13,258 nt of DNA. Origin: Actinomycetes bacterium. Its GTDB lineage: Bacteria; Actinomycetota; Acidimicrobiia; Acidimicrobiales; CADCSY01. Below are positions 5,907 to 13,001 of this stretch, piece after piece. The DNA lies in contig JAODBP010000118.1 of assembly GCA_025464025.1 (NCBI GenBank), positions 1-13,258 on the forward strand, written 5' to 3'. The position numbers were made by a program, and so were the translations under genes. A model generated the notes under the pieces. It saw only the letters and a program-made list of their open reading frames with translations, did not search any database and had not been told where the DNA came from. Within the stretch, counting starts at the first letter, position 1, and each line of letters starts with the position of its first letter.

Positions 5907-7768
5907 GTGGCGGGCAGCACCAGGCAGCGGCAGCCGGCGTGGGCCGGAGGGTGGACCTGCCCGGTGGGGAAGGCCTGGCCCCGACGAGTGGGACCGGCCA
6001 GGGCGTTGTCGTCGCAGTCGGCGCACCCGCCCTCGGCCACGTCGACCACCCACACCAGCTCGTCGCCGGGCACCGCGGTGAACACGCCGAAGGCGTAGGC
6101 GGCGGCCACGTGGTGGCGAGCGAGGGGCTCGCTCCGAGCCGTCTTCCACTCGCGATAGGTGGCCGAGATGGCCTCGATCAGCGCCTCGTCGTCGCCGCGG
6201 TTGGCGTCGAGGGCCCGCTCGAGCCGGGCCCGCACGTCGTCGGTGACGTCGGCGGCCAGCACCGCGGCCAGCTCGTCGACGCCGGGCCCGTCGCCGTCGA
6301 ACGACGCGGCGCCCGCTTCGGCCCCGGTGCGCAGGTGCTCGACGGCCGCGGTCGAGAACCGACCGGCGTGCTCGTCGACGTCCGGGAGGAGCGCCTCCAG
6401 GCTCGGCGTGCCCCGCAGCCGCCGAAGGTTGTCGAGCACCTCGTTCTGCTCGTCGGCGAGTGCTCGCTTGAGGGCGCGGGTCAGTGCCCGCTCGGCCGGC
6501 TCGAGCACCGCGTCGCGGGCCTCGAACACGGTGTCGTCGGCCGCCACCGGCTCGGGCTCGGCGACGACCTCGGGCTCGGCCTCCGGTTCGGCGGCCGGGG
6601 CCAGCACCTGCTCGGCCTTGGCCACCGCCGCCTCGCGGTCGGCCCGCAGCCGGGCGAACAGGTCGTCGACCGGCTTCTCCGACTCGGCATCGACCTCGGG
6701 TGCGGACGCCGGGTCGGACTCGACGGCGACCTCCGGCTCGGGGTCGGGCACGACCACGGGGCGGGGTGCGGCGACGGCATCGGCCCGGACCAGGCGGACG
6801 CCTTCGACGTCGTCCTCCAGCAACGGCACCTCGGTGCTCTCGCCCTTGCGGCGGAGGAGGCGGAGCGACGAGCTGCGGCGGTCGTCGGGCGGCTCGGGCT
6901 CCGGCAGGGGCGGGACGATGGCGACCGGCCGCACCGGCGCCTCGGGTTCGGGCTCGGGGACGGGTGCGGGCTCGGTGGCGACCTCGGCGACCGGTTCCGG
7001 CCCGGCGGCCTCGGCGACGTCGTCGGGCTCCTCGTCGGCCGGTGCCCGCAGGCCGGCGGCGTCGGCCGCGGCCCGGGCCTCCCGCTCGGCCACCGTGAGC
7101 TCGCGGGTGGCTTCGTCGAGCGTGGTGCGCACCACGTCGTAGGCGCCGAGCAGCCGCTCGCGCCCGGCGAGGAGCTGCTCGAGCTGGGTGGCGGCCGCCT
7201 TGCGCCGTCGGGCCAGGTCCTTCAGGACCCGCTCCCGCACGGCCTGGGCCTCGGCCACCATGTCCCGGCCCTGCTGCTGGGCCTCGGCCACCGCGGCATC
7301 GGCCGCCGCCGCGGCGTCGGCCCGCACGATCGCCGCCGTCTCCTCGGCCGCGGCCAGGATCGCGGCCGATGCCGCGTCGGCCTCCTCGGTGCGCAGGGAC
7401 AGGACCGTCTCGGCCTCCGAGCGCATGCGGCTGGCCTCGTCGTTGGCCTCCCGCAGGAGGCGGCCGACCGACTCCTCGGCCTTGGCCCGGATCTCGGCCG
7501 CCGCCTCGCGCGCCGCGTGCAGCACCCGCGTCGTCTCGACGCCGAGGGCGGCCTCCAGCTCGTCCTCCCCGACCTCGCGGGGCGGCGGCTTGGCCTCGGC
7601 CTCGGCCAACCGCTCGCGGAGGGCCCGCTCCCGCTCGTTGAGGGAGCCGAGCTCGGCGGCCACCTGGGCCAGGAACGTCCGGACCTCGTACTGGTCGAAC
7701 CCGCGGAACGCCGTGGCGAACTGCTTGCGGGCGACGTCGTCCGCGCCGATCGGCTGCTCATCGGCCAT
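5903..7768 (-). CDS. DivIVA-domain coiled-coil protein with C-terminal minor-head-like Cys/His module
   Basis: A 621-residue protein with four parts. Residues 10-43 match the DivIVA/Wag31 N-terminal segment (ARKQFATAFRGFDQYEVRTF), which binds curved membrane at poles and septa. Residues 43-235 are an Ala/Glu/Arg-rich coiled coil. Residues 242-410 are a low-complexity acidic Pro/Glu linker (EPEPEPE repeats). Residues 420-621 form a separate alpha-helical domain ending in CADC (C582, C585), a G..FP stretch, and HPPAHAGCRC (H610, C613, C615). That ending resembles the C..C ... PP.H..CRC signature of Mu F / SPP1 gp7 phage head-morphogenesis proteins, and probably binds a metal. The start is the ATG at 7768, with TAGCAT 7 bases upstream (leaderless) and no ribosome-binding site. 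The DivIVA assignment is firm. The C-terminal similarity is my motif reading and needs a profile search. No phage genes surround it. Confidence 0.85.
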   Translation of the reverse strand: MADEQPIGADDVARKQFATAFRGFDQYEVRTFLAQVAAELGSLNERERALRERLAEAEAKPPPREVGEDELEAALGVETTRVLHAAREAAAEIRAKAEESVGRLLREANDEASRMRSEAETVLSLRTEEADAASAAILAAAEETAAIVRADAAAAADAAVAEAQQQGRDMVAEAQAVRERVLKDLARRRKAAATQLEQLLAGRERLLGAYDVVRTTLDEATRELTVAEREARAAADAAGLRAPADEEPDDVAEAAGPEPVAEVATEPAPVPEPEPEAPVRPVAIVPPLPEPEPPDDRRSSSLRLLRRKGESTEVPLLEDDVEGVRLVRADAVAAPRPVVVPDPEPEVAVESDPASAPEVDAESEKPVDDLFARLRADREAAVAKAEQVLAPAAEPEAEPEVVAEPEPVAADDTVFEARDAVLEPAERALTRALKRALADEQNEVLDNLRRLRGTPSLEALLPDVDEHAGRFSTAAVEHLRTGAEAGAASFDGDGPGVDELAAVLAADVTDDVRARLERALDANRGDDEALIEAISATYREWKTARSEPLARHHVAAAYAFGVFTAVPGDELVWVVDVAEGGCADCDDNALAGPTRRGQAFPTGQVHPPAHAGCRCLVLPAT

Positions 7769-7775
7769 CAAAGGG

Positions 7776-7781
7776 ATGCTA
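7776..7781 (-). promoter_or_regulatory. -10 element for the DivIVA-domain gene (leaderless)
   Basis: TAGCAT on the minus strand, ending 7 bases before the ATG at 7768, in the 42-base gap after the lipoprotein stop. No convincing -35 is seen. It supports ATG at 7768 over the TTG one codon upstream. Confidence 0.45.
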
Positions 7782-7810
7782 CGACCCAGATGCCCCGATC
7801 GGTTGGACGG

Positions 7811-9106
7811 TCAGCTGCCGTCCAGCAGGTGGCTGATGGCGTTGAGCAGGCCGCCCAGGCCGGGGGTCGACTGGCCACCGCCGTTGCCGAGGAGCCCGTC
7901 GAGCAGCCCCTGCACCGGCGGCGGCACGGTCACCGGCGGGATGGTGGGCTTCGGGGTCGACGGCGTCGTCGGGGGTGAGCTCGGCTGGGTCGGCGTGGTC
8001 GGCGGCGGGGTCGTCGGGGTGGGCGACGACGGGAGGATGGGCACCGTGATCGGCGGGAGGATCGGCGTGGCCGGCGCCGTCGGCGCCGTCGGCGTGGTCC
8101 CCCGGCGAGGGGTGGTCGTGGTCGTCGTCGATGCCCGGCCACCGGTCGAGGTGGTGGACGGGCCGCCTGAACCGCCGGTCGAGATCGGCGAGATCGAGGC
8201 GACGACGCGGTCGAGCACCCCGTTCAGCACGTTCAGCACCGAGGCGCGGCGGGCCCGCTGGTCGAGGGCGACGAGGCCCCAGTCGGCCCCCTCCTCGCGG
8301 AAGGCGAAGGCGTGCTGCCAGCGATCGGCCAGGTCGCCGCTGCCGCCGAGGGCGATCGACGCGCCCACGATCGTCTCCCCCACCGAACGCCCGGCAACCA
8401 GCAGGCCGGCGTCGAAGCCCTTGGCCGAGCGGAGGGCGGGGACGATCCCCTCGAGGTAGCCGGCATCCCAGGCGGGCGGCGTCGGGCGGGTGTTCAGCAG
8501 TCGCACCCGCCGGTCGAGCTGGCCCCCCAGGTCGATGGCGTCGTTGAGGTAGCGGGTGTCCCACGGATCGGGATCGGCCCGGTCGTAGACCAGGGGGACG
8601 GCCTTCTGGAGCGAACCGCTGTCCGTCACGGTCACCTGCCGGAGCGCCTTCGCGGTGCGCCGGCGGCCGAGCGACTCGACGTCGGCCCCACCCTGGTAGA
8701 CCGCGAACGTGACCCCCGCCGAGCGCCGCACGCGAGCGGCACCGTCGTGCAGGTCGAAGGTGGCATCGCCGGCCGCGACCGTGAGGTCGTCGCCCGAACC
8801 GGCCACGGCGAGGGCGTCACCGTCGACCAGCGTGGGTCGCGGGCCCACCTCCACCGTCGAGCCACGCCGCAGCTCGAGGGACGTGTCGCCCGGGAGGCCG
8901 AGCACCGCGCTGCCCCCGGTCACGGTGACGGTCTGCCCGACCTGCAACCGGTGCCGGCCGGCACCGAGGTGCTGCACCTCGGGCGCCTTGACGTCCGCCG
9001 CACCCTGGACCTCGAGGACGTAGGTGTCGCTGTCCTTCCCCGGCCCGCATCCGGTGAGGAGGAGCGCGACCAGGCCGACGGCCAGGAGCGCGGCCACACG
9101 CCTCAT
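7811..9106 (-). CDS. FecR-like lipoprotein with Pro/Thr-rich tail
   Basis: A 431-residue protein. The first 20 residues are a lipoprotein signal (MRRVAALLAVGLVALLLTGC, lipobox LTGC, lipidated C20), so it should be anchored outside the cytoplasmic membrane. Residues about 40-165 are beta-rich and follow the FecR-type pattern (LQVGQTVTVTGGSAVLGLPG, SLELRRGSTVEVG, GVTFAVYQGGADV). Residues about 175-305 form a mixed helical domain (WDTRYLNDAIDLGGQLDRRV, WDAGYLEGIVPALRSAKGFD) that I do not recognise. Residues 310-398 are a Ser/Thr/Pro stalk, and a short Gly/Leu-rich end follows (LLDGLLGNGGG, LLNAISHLLDG). It lies 121 bases downstream of the histidine kinase. There is no ribosome-binding site before the ATG; the start forms an ATGA overlap with a possible 34-codon leader ORF. 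A link to the kinase as partner or signal carrier is inference. Confidence 0.88.
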   Translation of the reverse strand: MRRVAALLAVGLVALLLTGCGPGKDSDTYVLEVQGAADVKAPEVQHLGAGRHRLQVGQTVTVTGGSAVLGLPGDTSLELRRGSTVEVGPRPTLVDGDALAVAGSGDDLTVAAGDATFDLHDGAARVRRSAGVTFAVYQGGADVESLGRRRTAKALRQVTVTDSGSLQKAVPLVYDRADPDPWDTRYLNDAIDLGGQLDRRVRLLNTRPTPPAWDAGYLEGIVPALRSAKGFDAGLLVAGRSVGETIVGASIALGGSGDLADRWQHAFAFREEGADWGLVALDQRARRASVLNVLNGVLDRVVASISPISTGGSGGPSTTSTGGRASTTTTTTPRRGTTPTAPTAPATPILPPITVPILPSSPTPTTPPPTTPTQPSSPPTTPSTPKPTIPPVTVPPPVQGLLDGLLGNGGGQSTPGLGGLLNAISHLLDGS

Positions 9107-9168
9107 TGGTGCACCGTCGACGTTCGCTGACCATTTCGACCGCTACCGCGGCACGGGGCACCAATGAG
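9102..9168. repeat. 11-bp inverted repeat enclosing the lipoprotein start codon
   Basis: CTCATTGGTGC at 9102-9112 and its exact complement GCACCAATGAG at 9158-9168, 45 bases apart. In the minus-strand RNA the downstream arm contains the lipoprotein AUG (9104-9106), so pairing would hide the start. A possible 34-codon ORF runs through both arms. Confidence 0.5.
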
Positions 9169-9207
9169 CCGTTCGGCGCTGGGGCGCCTCACAAGGCCTG
9201 TGCTCAT
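9103..9207 (-). CDS. possible 34-residue leader peptide overlapping the lipoprotein start
   Basis: ATG at 9207 to TGA at 9103-9105 encodes MSTGLVRRPSAERLIGAPCR and 14 further residues. Its stop overlaps the lipoprotein start as ATGA, the usual arrangement for translational coupling, which would explain the missing ribosome-binding site there. The peptide is Arg-rich, with no recognisable motif, and codon bias is weaker than in the neighbours (CTT, ATT, GGT, AAT, CGA). No strong ribosome-binding site precedes it. It may be chance; it is listed because the overlap and the inverted repeat coincide. Confidence 0.25.
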   Translation of the reverse strand: MSTGLVRRPSAERLIGAPCRGSGRNGQRTSTVHQ

Positions 9208-9230
9208 GGTTCGCTCGCTGCGCTCGGTCA
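9208..9230 (-). repeat. GC-rich phrase at the 3' end of the kinase gene
   Basis: Directly at and after the kinase stop, the minus strand reads TGACCGAGCGCAGCGAGCG then AACC. The GAGCG/CAGCGAGCG motif resembles short phrases often scattered between genes in high-GC actinobacteria. Whether it is repeated in this genome cannot be seen from one copy. Confidence 0.25.
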
Positions 9231-11870
9231 CGGGCGCGGCTGCACGGCGGGCAGGCGGAGGGTGAACGTCGAGCCCTGCCCTTCGGTCGACTCGACGGTG
9301 AGCTCGCCGCCGTGGACCTGGGCGACGTGGCGCACCAGGGGCAGGCCGAGGCCGAGGCCACCGAACTCGCGGGTGGAGGAGCCGTCGCCCTGGGCGAAGT
9401 CGGCGAAGATCGACTCGAGCCGATCGGCCGGCACGCCCACGCCCCGGTCGGCGACGGAGACGAGCACCGAGCCGTTGCCGTCGGACGAGGCCGTGATCGT
9501 GATGCGGCCCCCGTCGGGCGAGTACTTGACGGCGTTGTCGAGCAGCTCGTCGAGCGACAGGTCGAGGAGCCGGCGATCGACGAGGAGGTCGGGCGTCCCC
9601 CGCGAGACCTTCCGCTCGACCGCGTGCTCGTCGCCGAGGCGATCGGACCAGCGGGCCACGACGTCGTCGAGCACGGCGCGGGGCTTGAGCGCCTCGGGGT
9701 GGGGCTCGAGCCGGCCGGCGGCCATGGTGGCGAAGTTCACGAGCTGGTTGATGACCCGCTCGAGCTGGCGGGCCCCGGCGACGATCTCGGCGGCGAAGGC
9801 ACGGGCTCGATCGGGCGGCAGGTCGCGCGACGCCAGCATCTGCGCATAGCCCTTGATCGGCGTCAGCGGCGTCTTCATCTCGTGGCTGATGTTCGAGAGG
9901 AACTCGGTCTTCATGCGGTCGACCTCGCGCTCGCGGCGCATGTCGCGCACCACGGCCACCGAACCGGCCAGCTGACCGGCCGCGCCTCGGAGCGCCGCAC
10001 CGCTCACCGCGACCGGCACCTCGGCACCGTCGGCACGGAGCACGACACCCTCAGACGCCCAGGGCGCCGTCGGCGGCTCGGACAACCGCATGCCGAGATT
10101 GTCCCCTTTCGGACCGTGCAGGGACAAGCTGGTGACGGGCCGGCCCCGGACCTGGCGGGCCGTGGTGCCGAACAGCTCCTCGGCCGCGGCGTTGAAGTCG
10201 GTGACCAGGCCCTCGACGTCGACGGCGACCAGGGCCTCGCCCATGCCCCCGAGCACGGCCTCGATGCGGCCGCGGAGGCGCGCCTCGTCGATGGCGGCCT
10301 CGCGCAGCTCGTCGGTCATCGTCCGCAGCGAGCCGGCCATCCGGTCGAAGGCGGTGCCCAGCACGCCCAGTTCATCGGTCTGGGTGAGCCCGACCTTGAC
10401 GTCGAGGTTGCCGGACTGGATCTCCTCGGCGGTCGAGGTGAGGCGCTGGAGGCCCTGGCCGATGCGGTTGCCGATGAGGGCAGCCAGCACGATGGCCGCC
10501 AGCGTGGCCAGCAGGGCCACGATGAACAGGGTGCGGAACAGCCGCTGGCGGGTGTCGTCGGCCAGCCGGCTGGGCGCCGACGCCACCACGGCCGCGACCG
10601 GGCGAGCCCCGCGGAGGATGGGGCTGGCCGCCACGAACCGGCCGGTCGTGGCCCGGCTGGCCGGGCTGATCGTGCGCATGGCCTCGTCGGCCACGGCGCG
10701 GAGCACGGCCGAAGGCGGCTGCGTCCCGGCCCGGGCCAGCACGCCGTCGGCCCCGACGATGGCGAGGCTGAGGTCGGCGTCGTCGCGGATGCCCCCCTGC
10801 AGGGTTGAGTCGTCGATGGGGTCGGCCGCCACCACCACGCCGACGAACTGGGGCCCGTCGGCGGTCTCGAGCGCCACCGGGGCGGCGCCCACGGCGAGCA
10901 GGCTCCGGTTGAGGATCTCCGGCGCCGACTGCGCCGTCTGGTCGTCGATCGCCTGCTGGACGACGTCGAGGAAGCCGAGCTGGGCCCGGGCGCCAGGCTC
11001 GGCCGGGACCCCGATGCCGGGCACGACCACGCCCGTCGGCGTCACGAACGCGAGCAGGCCGACCGTGGAGCCGAAGTCGGTGCCGAGCCCCTCACCGAGC
11101 TGCTTCAGGCTGGTCTCGAGCTCGCCGGCCGCCTGCTGGCCGTCGGGCGACGCCGGATCGGCGGCCAGGGCGAGGAGCAGCTGCTGGGCCCGGACGACGC
11201 GCGGGTCGCCGAGGTTGCGGGTGCGGTCGCGCACGAGCTGGGCGACGCTGGCGGCCCGGACCCGGGAGGCGTCGGGCGCCCGCTTGGCCCCGCCCGCCTC
11301 CGACGCGGCACGGGTCTCGGTGCGACGCAGCACCTCGTTCTGCACGTTGTCGACGAGGACGTTCGACAGCGTCACCGACACGGCCAGGACGACGAGGAGG
11401 ACGGTGCCGGCGGCGCCGGCCGCGACCCGGGCCGGGATCGAACGGCGGGCGACGAAGAACAGCACGGCGGCGAGGAGGGCGGCCCCCACGATGCGGGCGA
11501 CGTCGATGCCGGTGCCCGGGTCGGCGACGACGAGAGCGGCGACCTCGGCCGCGACCAGCACGCCGACGGCCAGGCGGGCGAGGTGGATCACCACCGACGG
11601 CCGGGCCGGCACGGTGACGGCGGCCAGCAGCAGGAGGCCGGCCAGCCGCGGCGCCACCACCCAGGCCGAGCCGGCCTCGGGCTCGATGAGCGAGCCGTGC
11701 ACGAACGACGCCGCGCCGATGGCGAGGAACCCGGTGGCCATGGCCCACCGGCTCCAGCGGTCGGGCGCCAGCAGCTCGGGGCGAAGCACGAGCACGGCCA
11801 CGCCGGCGAGGGCGGCCAGGAAGAGCACGAACTCGGCCGCGAAGGCGACCTGCGCCTGGGTCGCGCTCAT
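9228..11870 (-). CDS. membrane sensor histidine kinase (7TM-like, HAMP, PAS, HisKA, HATPase_c)
   Basis: An 880-residue protein. About six hydrophobic helices occupy residues 10-170. They are followed by an extracytoplasmic sensor region (about 171-445, resembling a Cache-like fold in pattern only) and another membrane helix (446-467). The cytoplasmic part has HAMP (about 467-520, ending TDELGVLGTAFDRMAGSL), PAS (about 530-640, VLGGMGEALVAVD), HisKA with the phospho-acceptor H663 in FLSNISHEMKTPLTPIKGY, and HATPase_c. The latter shows the N-box (LDELLDNAVKYS, N779), G1 (DRGVGV, D808) and G2 (GGLGLGL, 837-843). All catalytic elements are present, so it should be an active kinase. No response regulator is encoded in the window, so it is an orphan here. 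The ATG at 11870 has GAGG at 11879-11882 and lies 15 bases after the stop of the ylbL-like gene, so the two are probably co-transcribed. The signal sensed is unknown. Confidence 0.95.
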   Translation of the reverse strand: MSATQAQVAFAAEFVLFLAALAGVAVLVLRPELLAPDRWSRWAMATGFLAIGAASFVHGSLIEPEAGSAWVVAPRLAGLLLLAAVTVPARPSVVIHLARLAVGVLVAAEVAALVVADPGTGIDVARIVGAALLAAVLFFVARRSIPARVAAGAAGTVLLVVLAVSVTLSNVLVDNVQNEVLRRTETRAASEAGGAKRAPDASRVRAASVAQLVRDRTRNLGDPRVVRAQQLLLALAADPASPDGQQAAGELETSLKQLGEGLGTDFGSTVGLLAFVTPTGVVVPGIGVPAEPGARAQLGFLDVVQQAIDDQTAQSAPEILNRSLLAVGAAPVALETADGPQFVGVVVAADPIDDSTLQGGIRDDADLSLAIVGADGVLARAGTQPPSAVLRAVADEAMRTISPASRATTGRFVAASPILRGARPVAAVVASAPSRLADDTRQRLFRTLFIVALLATLAAIVLAALIGNRIGQGLQRLTSTAEEIQSGNLDVKVGLTQTDELGVLGTAFDRMAGSLRTMTDELREAAIDEARLRGRIEAVLGGMGEALVAVDVEGLVTDFNAAAEELFGTTARQVRGRPVTSLSLHGPKGDNLGMRLSEPPTAPWASEGVVLRADGAEVPVAVSGAALRGAAGQLAGSVAVVRDMRREREVDRMKTEFLSNISHEMKTPLTPIKGYAQMLASRDLPPDRARAFAAEIVAGARQLERVINQLVNFATMAAGRLEPHPEALKPRAVLDDVVARWSDRLGDEHAVERKVSRGTPDLLVDRRLLDLSLDELLDNAVKYSPDGGRITITASSDGNGSVLVSVADRGVGVPADRLESIFADFAQGDGSSTREFGGLGLGLPLVRHVAQVHGGELTVESTEGQGSTFTLRLPAVQPRP

Positions 11871-11885
11871 CGCCCCACCCTCTGG

Positions 11886-13001
11886 TCAGGCTCCGTCGGG
11901 GCCGACCTTGTCCAGTGCCAGCCCGTTGCCACCGAACGTCGAGAGTATGCGCAGGGCGTCCTGCAGGTCGTCGACCGGCTCGATCCGCAACTTCTTGCTG
12001 GCGTGCTTGCGGGCCTCGGCCACCTCGGCCCGGGGCACGAGGAACAGCTCGACGCCCGCCTCCTCGACGGCGACCGCCTTCTGGGCCACGCCACCGACCT
12101 CCCCCACCGAGCCGTCGAGCTCGATGGTGCCGGTGGCCGCCACCTTGCGACCGCCGGTCAGCTCGCCCGGGGTCAGCACGTCGAGGATCTCGAGCGTGAA
12201 GGCGAGGCCGGCCGACGGGCCGCCGATCTGCTGGGACGCGATGTCGACCTTGTAGGGGAAGGCGAACGTCGGCGGGGTCGAGGTCAGCGTGACGCCGAGC
12301 TGCGGCTGCTTCGGGTCGTCCGGGTTGGCGCCCAGCTTCACCGTCACCTCCTTGGTGGCCTCGGCCTTGTCGGGCCGGACCGTGAGGCGGACGGTGTCAC
12401 CCGGGTGGTGGGCGTGGAGGAGGCGGACGGCCTCCGGCGAGAACTCGGTGGGCGTGCCGTCGACGGCGACGATCGAGTCGCCCGGCGCGAGGGGGCCGTC
12501 GGCCGGGGAGCCCTTGACGATCTGCACGACCTGGGCCCCCTTCCCCTTGATGGCGTCGTAGCCGAGCTGCTCGAAGGCGACGCCGAGCGCCTGCTCCTTC
12601 GAGGTGTCCATGACGTGGAGGTTGTAGGTGCGCAGGTCCTTGCTGGTGACGTCCTTCGGCTTGATCACCTGCTCCTTGACCACGTCGACGGTGGGGTCGA
12701 GCCAGCCCCGGACGGCCTGGAGGATCGTCGTCCGCTGGAGCGACACGGTGCACATGTAGACGGCGCCCTTGGGCGGGAAGTCGGGCGCCCCGGTCCCGAC
12801 CTTGACCAGGCTGGACACGTCGAGGGCGCTTCCCGGGGAGATCGAGTAGTAGGGCACCCGGAACGACGCCGCGCCGATGATCGACCCGACCACGGCGAGG
12901 AGCACGACGAGGGTGAGCGGACGGGGACCGGGGCGGCCGGGACCGACGGGCGGCACGCCACCGTTCGGTACGCCTTCGTCCGCCGTCCTCGCGCTCGTCA
13001 T
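11886..13001 (-). CDS. ylbL: YlbL-family membrane-anchored PDZ/Lon-type protease
   Basis: A 371-residue protein, typical for YlbL. A Pro/Gly-rich cytoplasmic N-terminus precedes one membrane helix (about 28-47). The extracytoplasmic part starts RVPYYSISPGSALDV. A PDZ domain occupies about 130-215 (VVQIVKGSPADGPLAPGDSI, VAVDGTPTEF). The Lon (S16) proteolytic domain is at about 232-355, with the catalytic Ser in GGPSAGLAF (S263) and the paired Lys in GGVAQKAVAVEEAG (K308), the usual Ser-Lys dyad at the usual spacing. In Bacillus subtilis YlbL helps remove the cell-division checkpoint protein YneA after DNA damage; here only a role as surface protease is safe to infer. The ATG at 13001 has AGCAGG just upstream. 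An in-frame extension to a TTG at 13229 would start inside a hairpin and has a low-complexity Arg-rich sequence, so I reject it. The kinase gene follows 15 bases downstream. Confidence 0.93.
   Translation of the reverse strand: MTSARTADEGVPNGGVPPVGPGRPGPRPLTLVVLLAVVGSIIGAASFRVPYYSISPGSALDVSSLVKVGTGAPDFPPKGAVYMCTVSLQRTTILQAVRGWLDPTVDVVKEQVIKPKDVTSKDLRTYNLHVMDTSKEQALGVAFEQLGYDAIKGKGAQVVQIVKGSPADGPLAPGDSIVAVDGTPTEFSPEAVRLLHAHHPGDTVRLTVRPDKAEATKEVTVKLGANPDDPKQPQLGVTLTSTPPTFAFPYKVDIASQQIGGPSAGLAFTLEILDVLTPGELTGGRKVAATGTIELDGSVGEVGGVAQKAVAVEEAGVELFLVPRAEVAEARKHASKKLRIEPVDDLQDALRILSTFGGNGLALDKVGPDGA

Noticed and set aside
5903..7768. Prophage remnant, because of the minor-head-like C-terminus
   Set aside because: No terminase, portal, capsid, tail, integrase or attachment-like repeats nearby, and base composition matches the neighbours.
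5768..7978. Very long plus-strand open frame opposite the DivIVA-domain gene
   Set aside because: It is the antisense of a GC-rich, Ala/Glu-rich coding region, gives Gly/Arg/His-rich low-complexity protein, and spans parts of three genes.
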